NCBI GenBank assembly: GCA_020283715.1
Contig: JAIQCW010000254.1
Coordinates: forward strand, 1-16,956
DNA length: 16,956 nt
Direction: 5' to 3'
Origin: Cytauxzoon felis
Lineage: Eukaryota > Apicomplexa > Aconoidasida > Piroplasmida > Theileriidae
Positions 1 to 11,905 of this stretch are shown here, piece by piece. The notes under the pieces are model-generated. The model had not been told where the DNA came from, did not search any database, and saw nothing but the letters and a program-made list of their open reading frames with translations. Each line of letters begins with the position of its first letter. The stretch's first letter is position 1. A program made the position numbers and the translations under genes.

Positions 1-170
1 GTATATATTATTAACTAAATTATTATAATAATTAAAATTTTACTTAAATTAATTTTAAATTTGTGCGATTATTTTTTTTTAAATATATATATATGTATAC
101 CCTTTAATCTCTACTATTACCTGTGGTGATCTATTCCATAACCAATTTTTCATTACTACCATTCACTATT

Positions 171-3100
171 ATGAAAATTACCAATAATATAAGCTGTACA
201 TTTATACCATCTAATCCATTATTACAATTCCATAATCATGGAAGAACATCATTACAATTTCATGACCATGGAAGGACGTCATTACAATTCCATGATCCTG
301 GAAGCACATCAATATCAAATTATCAGTATGTCTATTGATAAAAATATATACTTCTATTTATATTCAGTACAATCTCCGCTATTTATAATGTATCCAATAC
401 CTGGAAATGTATTTGGAAGATGTTTAACTGGTCATCCAATGATAATTATATAAAGGTATGAATAAATAATATAATAATCTGTACTCATTAGGATTTTGCC
501 AAACAATTTATTAATCTTGTAGATAAAAAATCTTCTCCAGAAGAATTGATCCAAAATTTTGAAAAATTAAAGTCAGTTTGATAGATATTCTTCATCTCCA
601 TTCATACCTATAGGAACAGTATTACAAATTTCAACTTTAAAAAGGCCAAATATCTTAATGAAATCTTTCAAAGTCTAAAAGGTACCATTCTTAATGTAAG
701 AAAGCTTAAAGATATAAAAAATCTCCTACTCGATAAATTTGATATGAATAAAGATGAAATGTCATCTATACTCAATTATATAATCTCAACATCAAATTCA
801 CGTAGCGAAATCGATACATTACTCATCATTAATGACGTACTCTTCAATAAACCCATACCACCAATAGCAGCCATTCGTAAAGTTTATAAAGATGAAAACC
901 CAAATATCAATCAAATCAAAGGTAATTATCATTACACCCATATACACATTTTCCCTTCCACTTGAGGTTACAATCACTGTTCCACTCGCCGTGGTGGCCT
1001 CTTCTATTTAGTTGTCCCTCCGCTTCCCTGAGATCAGCTACGGGTACCACTTGAGGTCCAATCACTAATTTCATTACTTCATTTTTACCTCTAAAATTTG
1101 AAGGAAATCCTGAATTTCTGGGGAAAATAATGAATATTGTGTAATGACTATTGGATGTATTTCTGATGTCAATACCTCATTGAAAAGGGCTTTGATGATT
1201 GTATTTAATTTTATCGTCCTCCCTTCATTACAATTTATATTCATTGAGATATCTTAACAAACATGAATTCCGTCACTTTAGACGTATCTCGCTGATATTA
1301 GATTTATAACCTCAAGTGGAAGTGGAATACCTGGAAGCGATCTACGGGAGCTGGAAGGTGAAGTAAATAGGAGAGCTGTCTGCAAGACGACCTAAGGTGG
1401 AAGTAACCTCAGGTAGACTTGTCTCTAATAATTGATAATATAATATATAGGTGATTTGTATAGAGATGAGGTGAATGAGTATTTGGATGATCGTATGGCT
1501 GAGTTATCAAAGACGAATCCTCCTACACCTCCACCTATATTTGGTTCAGAGGATAAGGTAGAGGTTAGAAAGAGGCAATTGGTAGAGTTATTGGGTGGTG
1601 ATTTACCATATTTATTGAAGTTAACTGATGATCAGATAGAAGAGGCAGCTAAATCTATGTTTAAATGTACATGGTTATTATCATTTTATAATAAAGAATT
1701 AGAAATAATGAATTATCCTATTACAGGTATTAATGTATTGAATATGAATAATGATGAATGTTCAAAAATATATCATGAGGTATTGAAATTAAGATTAGCT
1801 GATGTAAGAGAAAATGTTATGTTTCAAACTATACCCAAATCTGAAACAAGACAATTTATACCAAAAGTTGCATTATTAACACATTGTAGAAAAGATCAAT
1901 TGAAATTATTATGTAAAAATATCGCAGATTGGGGAGTTATCGAAACCGATCGTATCAAAAGATTAAAAAATATCTACGATATCGATCTCATATCACCACT
2001 CGCTACACCACTCGAAGTTACAACCTTATCTTCCACTAGGCGTGGAGCCTCTCCCAATTACCTATCTCTAAAGAGTATAGCCACTCCCGGAGATCGTGGC
2101 GAAATATCCGAGACGATCTATGGGAGTCGATGTGAGGTAAATAGAGAGGCCACCACGGCGAGTGGAATGAAGAGTAGTACTGGACCTCAGGTGGAACCTG
2201 GAAGCGATCTACGGGAGCTGGAAGGGGAAGTAAATAGAAGAGGCTCCACGCCTAGTGGAATAGAGGAAGACAATGTTGCAACTTCGAGTGGTTATATATC
2301 TGATATGTTATTGGATCATGTGAATATAATAATGAAGTATGGTAAGGATATTGGTTGGAGTGGTTCGATGTATGTAACATTACCATATTATCGTGTATTG
2401 ATTGGTGGTGGTAAGCCATTACCTCAGAGTAGTTATTTGAATATAGAGGATGATCCAAATTATGATAATCCTAATATGTCAGAATATAGTAAGATGATAA
2501 ATAAAATAAGATCAAATGAAGAAGAAAATGATGAAATTAAATTTACTGATTTGAAAACTATACGTAAAAATCTTAAAAAAATGGAATTAGAATTAGAACC
2601 ATATCAACATCTATCATCAGAAGAAATCACCGAACTTATGCTCAAAAATGTCAAATTAGAATATAAATTCGCTGAAGATATCTATAAAAGAAAACAAAGA
2701 CGTATCGAATTAGGACTCGAACCAATAAATACCTCCAACGATAGCTATACAACCACTGTTCCCACTGCCGTTCCACCTGAGGTCCAATCCTACTCTCCTT
2801 CTACCTCCACCTTAGGTCGTCTTGCAGACAGCTCTTCTAATTACCTATCTCTAAAGAGTAATGCCACTCCCGTAGATCGTGGCAGAGGTATTGAGGATGT
2901 AACCTCAAGTGGAGAAAGTGGGGTAATGGGGTCATATGGGGATAAAATACACAACAAGGTTGATCATGATCCCCATATTCAACCCCATGATATCCCCCAC
3001 AATCGCCCTACATCCCCACTTGATGGTAATTTAATTGATAATCATCTAACCTCAAGTGGAGTACCCGTAGCTGATCTCAGGGAAGCGAAGGGACAACTAA

Positions 3101-3906
3101 ATAGAAGAGCTGACGGCAGGACGACCTCAGGTGGAAAGGAATTGGATATAACGGATTATGTGACAACACGTGAGGAGTTATTGACGGATGCGATTGTATT
3201 TTTGGATAATTATTTTCATTTACAATGGCAGTATTATTGTTGTGTGAATTTACCAATGGAATCGATAGTATATACAGATGAGATGGGTGATTCATATACA
3301 AATCCAAGACCATCTAAATTATCATTTACTGGTAATAAATATAATAATTCATTTAAATTTATTAAAGATTATTTAATAAAAAACCCAACATTTGAAATAC
3401 AAAATTTTCGTGATAAATTATGGGGTAGTGTAATGAAATATGATATAGAGGATATTAAGAAGATAGAGACAGATAATATGTTATTATTTGGTGAAGATCC
3501 ACAATATTTAAGAAAAGATTATAATATGATATTAGAAATGTGTAATAAAGGGGCAGGTTTACAGATTGATATGAAAGCACCTGGAATAGATACAAGTATA
3601 GAATTTAATGAAAAACAAAAAGAAACATCATTTTATAAATTAAAAATAACACAACCAACAGTACAACTTCAATGTAATAAATGTAATTATACAATATTTA
3701 CAAATAATATTAAATCATATGATGGTGAAAATATATTACCATTAGAATATCTCGAATTCAAATCTGATAATAATTTCAAATGCCCCATTTGTAAAAATCC
3801 TAAAGATCAATTCAATCAAATCTGGACCACAGGTATCAGAGGATATACACCCGAACCATATCCCAAACCAGATGATGATGAGGACAATGATGAATTTCAA
3901 TCATAA
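171..3906 (+). CDS. Large protein with C-terminal rubredoxin-like ribbon, five exons
   Basis: Not recognised as a whole. I join exons 171-325, 368-455, 492-571, 614-921 and 1451-3906; all introns are GT..AG, phases agree, and the product is about 1028 residues. Introns 1-3 are 36-42 bp; intron 4 is 529 bp because it carries a cassette. The start at ATG 171 is the first in frame, but an upstream exon outside the window is possible. The C-terminus holds CNKCNYTIF and, about 35 residues on, FKCPICKNPKDQF, which matches the two knuckles of rubredoxin (CxxCGY and CPxCGxxKDxF), so an iron or zinc site is likely. The tail is acidic (PDDDEDNDE). The middle is charged and helical-looking without a motif I know. 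Two cassettes at 2008-2291 and 2773-3134 stay open in the host frame, adding about 95 and 120 low-complexity residues. Function unknown; the exon model is well supported, the biochemical role is not. Confidence 0.75.
222..311 (+). repeat. Tandem 30-bp repeat, three copies, coding
   Basis: Three back-to-back 30-bp units start at 222, 252 and 282. Each keeps the reading frame of the first exon and encodes the decapeptide LQFH(N/D)(H/P)G(R/S)TS. Differences between copies are single bases, suggesting recent slippage or unequal exchange near the N-terminus of the rubredoxin-like gene. Confidence 0.85.
958..1416. repeat. Cassette 1 (intron 4 of the rubredoxin-like gene)
   Basis: A left module starts CCACTTGAGGTT, followed by the hairpin module CCACTCGCCGTGG and a pyrimidine-rich arm with GATCAGCTACGGG. 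The long core at 1047-1319 is nested in the centre. The right, purine-rich arm has GGAAGCGATCTACGGGAG, the CTGTCTGCAAGAC module and an ACCTCAGGT end. It lies wholly in the 529-bp intron, whose splice sites at 922 and 1450 are outside the cassette. Confidence 0.85.
1047..1319 (+). repeat. Long cassette core (~270 bp), copy A
   Basis: The stretch begins CCACTTGAGGT and ends ACCTCAAGTGG, a terminal inverted repeat. Its reverse complement matches 10126-10391 along the whole length, with blocks such as ATCCTGAATTTCTGGGGA and CGTCACTTTAG shared; by eye the identity is roughly three in four bases. It is AT-rich, unlike the surrounding modules, and has no long reading frame. It may be a non-autonomous mobile core captured by a cassette. 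Confidence 0.8.
2008..2291. repeat. Cassette 2, inside the coding frame
   Basis: It is bounded by a perfect 12-bp inverted repeat, CCACTCGAAGTT and AACTTCGAGTGG. Inside are the CCACTAGGCGTGG hairpin, the CTCTAAAGAG palindrome (2066-2075), the CCACTCCCGGAGATCGTGG module, a GACCTCAGGTGG joint, the GGAAGCGATCTACGGGAG arm and a mirrored CCACGCCTAGTGG hairpin. There is no stop in the host frame. It encodes NYLSLKS.ATPGDRG and DLRELEGEVNRR. Splicing at its own AG/GT ends would shift the frame, so it is probably translated. Confidence 0.85.
2773..3134. repeat. Cassette 3, inside the coding frame
   Basis: It begins CCACCTGAGGTCCAATCC and ends GACCTCAGGTGG. It contains the CTTGCAGACAGC module, CTCTAAAGAG (2849-2858), a GGGG/CCCC-rich core around 2925-3010, the GTAGCTGATCTCAGGGAAGC arm and the CTGACGGCAGGAC module. 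It is open in the same cassette frame as cassette 2 (NYLSLKSNATPVDRG, DLREAKGQLNRR), so both insertions were accepted in one reading phase. Confidence 0.85.
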
Positions 3907-4038
3907 ATAAACGAACTCAGACATTCAAGTCGAGGTCCAATCCAACTCTTTTCGTCTTGCAGACGGCCTCCTCTATTTACCTCCCCGTAAACGGTAGAGC
4001 CACTCCCTGAGATCGCTTCCAGGTATTCCACTTGAGGT

Positions 4039-4147
4039 CTGTTATTCCGGGTTAAACTTTTTCTGTTCCTCCGGGTAGAATACCTGTTCTTCGGGGTTGA
4101 GTAATTCTGTTTTTCCGGGTTAATAATTTTTCTTCCTCTGGATAAAT
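4039..4147 (+). repeat. Degenerate tandem CTGTTNTTCCGGGT block
   Basis: At least four units begin CTGTT and carry YYCSGGGT, at 4039, 4063, 4084 and 4107, spaced 21-24 bp, with a decayed fifth near 4130. The reverse complement of 8457-8502 carries two of the same units in the same order, so this is a shared cassette core, not a local slippage product. Confidence 0.7.
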
Positions 4148-4174
4148 ATAATTGTTTCTAGTGGGGAAATAAAT

Positions 4175-4230
4175 GGGGTAATAGGGGGTTCTGGGGATAA
4201 TTAACACTATAACCCGATATTTACCCCATA
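4175..4230. repeat. 56-bp GGGGTAA..TTACCCC core, copy A
   Basis: It is nearly identical to 6747-6802; only a few bases differ, all near the left end. The ends GGGGTAA and TTACCCCA can pair. The run TAATTAACACTATAACCC is identical in both copies. This high identity contrasts with the diverged long core and suggests recent copying. Confidence 0.8.
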
Positions 4231-4459
4231 GTCACGATCTCTGGGAGTGGCTCTACTCTTTAGAGATAGGTAATTAGAAGAGCCGTCTGCAAGACAAAGG
4301 AACGTCGAGTGGGAAAGAGAGCAGGAGTGTGACCTCGGATGGACTGCTGAGTACTGGTGATCGTTTATATGTGTTTATTAATGTGTATTATATAAATATT
4401 CAACTACATTTAACTTTACAAGAGACATTATCAATACTATTATACAATTAATTTATTAT

Positions 4460-7693
<3,234 letters not shown>

Positions 7694-8130
7694 TTCATTT
7701 AAAAAATAATGATTAGTAATATATAAAATTAAATATTGATGTTATAAGATTTGGGATTTTATAATGAAAAAAAATTTTTGTTATCCAGGGTTAATTTTAA
7801 AGTAAAAAAAATTTTAAAAATTTAAAACCTTAATTTAAATCATTTAAATTAAACCCTAATAATTTATAAATTATATATTAAATGGATAATTATATAATTT
7901 TAATCATTGAATCTATAGTTGACTAAAAAATTTAGATGAAGGTTGATATCCTAGACTCTATCTACAACACCTAATAACAGCTTAATAAAATTATATATAT
8001 CTAATTTAAATAAATATTTTATAATTATATAAAATAAAAATTAATTAAATAATTATTATATTGAAAATTCCATATAATTTCTATATAATATAAATCTTGT
8101 TTTAAATTTTTATTATATATAAAAAAAAAT
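7694..8130. other. AT-rich 5' flank of the protease gene
   Basis: About 440 bp upstream of the protease start. It is nearly all A and T with poly-A and poly-T runs and no convincing coding stretch. The protease promoter must lie here, but I see no motif I can name. One AAACCCTAAT near 7850 is a lone chance match to telomere-like sequence. Confidence 0.5.
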
Positions 8131-8345
8131 TCAATACCACTCTAGAAATTCATCATCTGCGATATCCATACCATTAATTAATCATTATTTATTATATAAT
8201 AAGAATTTCATTACCAATTATATCCTTTATATGGAATTTTCAATCAACTGTTATATCAAAACAACGTCACACAATCATTGCACCTATAAGCACTCATTAC
8301 TCATATATAATCTACACATCTATAAAGAATCTATACACAAAGACA
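8131..8345 (-). other. Possible short split gene or gene remnant
   Basis: On the minus strand, a good acceptor (ATATCGCAG) near 8160 is followed by a short frame ending DDEFLEWY and TGA at 8133-8131. Further up, near 8270-8300, a fragment reads AYRCNDCVTLF, with a CxxC pair. Beyond cassette 10, a minus-strand ATG at 9036 opens a fragment MAIYYSCKGPY. By analogy with the other minus-strand genes these could be exons around a cassette-bearing intron. I could not join them in one consistent phase, and a start at 9036 would be only 15 bp from the divergent EF-P start. Treat as unproven. Confidence 0.25.
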
Positions 8346-8348
8346 AAT

Positions 8349-8850
8349 ACAAACACTCTTTATCTACTCTACTCTCTTCCACTTCCACCTCTCGTCGTCT
8401 TGCAGACAGCTCTTCTATTTAATTCCCCCTCCGCTTCCCTTAGATCATCCTCGGTATAATGTCAACCCCTAAGAACAAGAATTCTACCCGGAAGAACAGG
8501 CATCCACTTGAGATTACAACCTTATCTTCCACTCGCCGTGGAGGCCTCCTCCAATTACATATCCCAAATGGGTAATGCCACTCCCGGAGATCGTGGCGGT
8601 GAAGGTTGTGATGGATCATCCATCATGGGAATGATGGAAGATGGTGCTAAGGATGTATTGGATGTAACCTCAAATGGAATGAAGTGTAGTACTGGACCTC
8701 AGGTGGAACCCGTAGCTGATCTAAGGGAAGCGGAGGGGGAGGTAATTGGAAGAGCTGTCTGCAGGACGACCTCAGGTGGACGACTAATGGAAAGAAGAGG
8801 TGTAACAGAAGAGCGGTGTATTGGACCTCAGGTGAGTAGACAAAGAGTAT
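8349..8850. repeat. Cassette 10, upstream of the EF-P gene
   Basis: This is the longest cassette and is bounded by inverted ends: ACTCTTTATCTACTC on the left and GAGTAGACAAAGAGT on the right. Inside are CTTGCAGACAGC, a CCGGGT core (8457-8502, minus orientation), the CCACTCGCCGTGG hairpin, the palindrome CCCAAATGGG (8563-8572), CCACTCCCGGAGATCGTGG, a small palindrome GATGGATCATCCATC, GACCTCAGGTGG joints, the GTAGCTGATCTAAGGGAAGC arm and CTGTCTGCAGGACGAC. The plus-strand frame 8508-8864 is open only because the modules lack stops in one phase; it shows the same SNY.SQM.NATPGDRG and DLREAEGEV peptides as the coding cassettes. I do not call it a gene. Confidence 0.85.
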
Positions 8851-9051
8851 GGGATAAGGATTAAGGTTATATCACTAACTGGATACATATGACTAAAATA
8901 ATAACTATAATGATATTTAAATATTAAATTAATATAAATGATATTTATGGTTCATTACACATTTATTTAATTATAGATTTTAGTGTATTTAATTGTCCAC
9001 TATATATGGACCCTTACAACTGTAATAGATTGCCATTTAAATTAAATTTAA

Positions 9052-9983
9052 ATGTATAAAAATGTAAATTATTATATTATTATTATATTATTATTAATTG
9101 ATTTAAATTTATGTTATAAATATCTATTTAATAATACATTATTATCCTATAGATCATCACTTGTTAATTATGCCTTGAAGATTGATGAGATTATTAAAGG
9201 TGGTAAAAATTTATTAAAGACTAGAAAAGAAGTTATACGTAGATTAGTAGATGATAAGAATCCTAGATTAATTAAAGATTTAATAAATACATTACCATCT
9301 GATGATTTTATAATTAAAAAAAAATTAAATTAAAATTAAAAGATAATGAAAAATTATTACAAGAACAAAAGAAATTAAAAAAATATATAAAATCTAATAT
9401 AGAAGATGATATTATTGATATAGAAATTGGTACATTAATACCAACACAAATAAATCATATAAAAATTGGTTCATATATTAATTATAAAAATGAAATATTT
9501 ATATTAACTGCATTACAACATATAGCACAAGCACGTACTAAAGGACATTATAAAATTAAATTACAATCATTACATTCTACTAAAGAATCATCTTATTCAT
9601 TACCAGATAGTACAAGATTAAATGTTATTATACCAGATAAAAATAATTTTATATATGATAATAAAAATATTATTAAAGATGTTTATATTTTTAAAAATGA
9701 TACAAATATATTAGAAATACCTTGTAATCTTAATATTTATTCATTAAAATATCTTAAACCTGGTATCAAATGCTCTATACAAAGATGGAATCAACATATA
9801 TTACAAGTATTTGTACCATTCAATATCGAATATAAAGTCGTCAATATTAATCCAGGTAATTATGCAGCAACATTAGATAATGGACTCACAATACTTGTAC
9901 CAACATATATCAAAGTAGGTGATCATATTGAAATCAATACAACCAAAGGATCATTCCTAAGAAGAACCATCATCGCACAATAA
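9052..9983 (+). CDS. Organelle-type translation elongation factor P, frame break at A9 tract
   Basis: EF-P helps bacterial-type ribosomes form difficult peptide bonds; in an apicomplexan the likely site is the apicoplast ribosome. ATG 9052 opens a hydrophobic segment (YYIIIILLLIDLNLCY) that would act as signal peptide, then a Lys-rich stretch suited to a transit peptide. The EF-P part starts near 9461 (IKIGSYINYKNEIFIL), continues through GHYKIKLQS, and ends ATLDNGLTILVP, YIKVGDHIEINTTKGSFLRR, matching the family's VKVPLF..GE.IKVDT..GEY..R end. The loop that in bacteria carries the modified Lys or Arg reads QARTKGH here; its tip is Arg by my rough alignment. The frame stops at 9331-9333 and resumes one register over after the A9 run at 9316-9324; a single base there reconciles the two parts at about 310 residues. 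This may be a sequencing indel, a true mutation, or slippage. No GT..AG intron explains it. Confidence 0.85.
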
Positions 9984-10027
9984 TATCAAATCAATCTATA
10001 TGATAATTATAATATATTTCATTGATG

Positions 10028-10523
10028 TTACACCTGATGTCCAATCCAACTCTCTTCTCCTGCCGTCAGCTTCTCTATTTAGTTCCCCTTCCAGCTCCCG
10101 TAGATCGCTTCCAGGTATTCCACTTCCACTTGAGGTTATAAATCTAATCTCGGCGAGATATGACTAAAGTGACGAATTTCACTCATGTTAGGATATCTCA
10201 ATTAATATAAATTGAAATTAAGTGAGGTTTATTAAATCCAATAGAATCATCAAAATCCTTTTCAATGAAGTATTAACATTTAAATTTCATCCAATATTCA
10301 TCGAATAATCTTCATGAGGTTCCCCAGAAATTCAGGATTTCATTGAAAATTTGGAGGTAAAAATGAAGTTGTAAAATTAGACCTCAAGTGATTACCCGTA
10401 GCTGATCTACGGGAAGCGGAGGGGGAGGTAATTGGAAGAGCTGTCTGCAAGACCAACGGTGGTTGTAACCTCAGGTGGAACGGCGAGTGGAAGAGTAGAT
10501 GATGGTGATTGGACCTCGAGTGG
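10028..10523. repeat. Cassette 11, between convergent EF-P and RRP8 genes
   Basis: It fills nearly the whole gap between the EF-P stop (9983) and the RRP8 stop (10541). The left half has GATGTCCAATCC, CTGCCGTCAGC and CCAGCTCCCGTAGATCGC. The long core (minus orientation) occupies 10126-10391. The right half has GTAGCTGATCTACGGGAAGC, CTGTCTGCAAGACC, AACCTCAGGTGG, ACGGCGAGTGG and GGACCTCGAGTGG. Confidence 0.85.
10126..10391 (-). repeat. Long cassette core (~270 bp), copy B
   Basis: Inverted copy of 1047-1319, again ending in CCACTTGAGGT and ACCTCAAGTG, again nested between a left and a right half-cassette. It is diverged from copy A and non-coding. Confidence 0.8.
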
Positions 10524-10540
10524 AGTATTATGGTATGATA

Positions 10541-11866
10541 TTATCTATGTTTATAGAGGCAAGGTGTGAGTAGTGTATGTAGTTTAAGGATATGATTATC
10601 ATTTATGGTATATTTTTTTAATAATTTGAATGAGAAGAATAAAAAAAAGTCATTCTAGAGTTGATAAATATTGTTAAATAATAGGAGTAGAAATACCTCA
10701 GGATCTTTAAATGATGGCATTTCAGTATATCCAAATGATAAAATGAAATTTATGAATGAATTTAAATCTGTAAATCTACTTTTAATCTCAACAATTTCTA
10801 ATAATCCACTATAATTAATATAATTTTACCCTTCAACTTATACATACCCAATCTTTAAACAACGAGTAGACTCCTTTATAAATAATGGCCAATCATTACC
10901 CATCAAACTCAAACTAAATACACAAATATCCAATACATCATCACTCAATGGTACCTATAATCAATATACATTAAATGAATATAACTATTAAGCAGTTGTA
11001 CACCTGAGGTTATTTCTATTCCACCTCCTCTTATCCTCTCTAATCAACGTTCCTTTCCCAGTGCATGATCTCTCCACCCGAGGTCTATCCTGCCGTCAGC
11101 TCTTCCAATTACCTCCCCATAAACGGTATAACCACTCCCAGAGATCGTGGCGGAAGTTTAGTGATTGGACCTCAGGTGGAACCCGCAGCTGATCTCTGGG
11201 AGTGGTTATACCGTTTACGGGGAGGTAAATAGAGAAGGCTCCACGCCTAGTGGAGAAGAGGTGGAAAGACCTATGGTGTAGGCAACCTCAGGTGGATGTA
11301 AATAAATTCGAGATACATTTGTGATATTGCATTCGGTGACGTATTTATTGGTGGAGATGAGATCGAATGAGTGTACATTTCTATAGGATTGTGTGATTGG
11401 TGGGTATGAATAATATATACTTGTGAGGGAATGTTTTTGCGATTAATGCATCTCCACAACCGAAATCACCTAGACTATATAATATAAAAAATCATTTATA
11501 TATATTAATATTATAATGAAAATTACCTATTCCAATCTATATGTTTCAAATTTTCGATGATTTTCATCAATGGATTATAAGGCCATTGTAAGACTTGATG
11601 TTTAAAGCCATCATGATACTATAAGATAATAAATTTATTTAATTAAAAAGGCTAACAATTTTAAATAAATTGCGATTAGTGTTATATAAATTCCAATTGT
11701 CATTACTAGATGATGAATATAAAACTTCATTTAAATGACGAAATCTACTACCAGATAGACGCAATTTAGCTTCTAATAATGAATAGTTCTTTTTATTTTT
11801 TAATTTCTTATCATTTTTTATTTCTTTTTCAAGTTTTTTTTTACTTTTTCTATTACTTTTACTCAT
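10541..11866 (-). CDS. RRP8: RRP8-type nucleolar rRNA methyltransferase, seven exons
   Basis: RRP8 methylates a base in large-subunit rRNA and works in the nucleolus; that role is taken from the family. Minus-strand exons are 11866-11657, 11618-11527, 11474-11421, 11380-11317, 10954-10848, 10808-10697 and 10654-10541, giving 250 residues with all phases agreeing. A Lys-rich N-terminus leads to LSGSRFRHLNEVLY, then YHDGFKHQVLQWPYNPL, the SAM-binding motif LGDFGCGDALIAK (about 102-114), SFDLI (motif II), VLDICVFSLSLMGNDW and a CLYKHR end, all in the family order. It is shorter than animal homologues, which have long N-terminal extensions. The start at ATG 11866 is the first in frame; the frame is open to about 11940, so an upstream exon is possible. 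Five introns are 38-54 bp; intron 4 (10955-11316) is 362 bp and holds cassette 12. Confidence 0.9.
10999..11295. repeat. Cassette 12 (RRP8 intron 4)
   Basis: It runs from ACACCTGAGGTT to AACCTCAGGTGG. It contains CTGCCGTCAGC, the imperfect palindrome CCATAAACGG (11117-11126), CCACTCCCAGAGATCGTGG, a GACCTCAGGTGG joint, CTCTGGGAGTGGTT, the perfect palindrome CCGTTTACGG (11211-11220) and a CCACGCCTAGTGG hairpin. The left arm's mismatch becomes a G.U pair if transcribed from the minus strand, which is the direction of RRP8. Confidence 0.85.
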
Positions 11867-11905
11867 TCCATAAATTTTTTTTCCAAAATATTCATCCGAT
11901 TTCAA

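Larger units (their letters stand above)
3921..4342. repeat. Cassette 4, between convergent genes
   Basis: It fills most of the 553-bp gap between the tail-to-tail rubredoxin-like and protease genes. The left end has GAGGTCCAATCC, the TCTTGCAGACGGCC module and the palindrome CCGTAAACGG (3985-3994). A CCGGGT tandem block (4039-4147) and a GGGGTAA..TTACCCC core (4175-4230) follow, then the right arm with CTCTTTAGAG (4256-4265), GCCGTCTGCAAGAC and GACCTCGGATGG. The remaining 4343-4459 is AT-rich 3' flank with no further gene visible. Confidence 0.85.

Noticed and set aside
238..453. Plus-strand 71-residue frame
   Set aside because: Shadow of the tandem repeat and first intron in another frame; the spliced model in the 171 frame explains the region.
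2017..2288. Removal of cassette 2 as an intron using GTTACA and TTCGAG ends
   Set aside because: The length of 272 bp is not a multiple of three and would shift the frame; the acceptor has no pyrimidine tract or AT-rich lead like the other acceptors in this window.
7846..7862. Telomere-like AAACCCTAA
   Set aside because: A single copy with no array; expected by chance in AT-rich DNA.
8508..8864. 118-residue open frame in cassette 10
   Set aside because: It consists of cassette modules that lack stops in one phase; no host-gene sequence on either side and no coding context.
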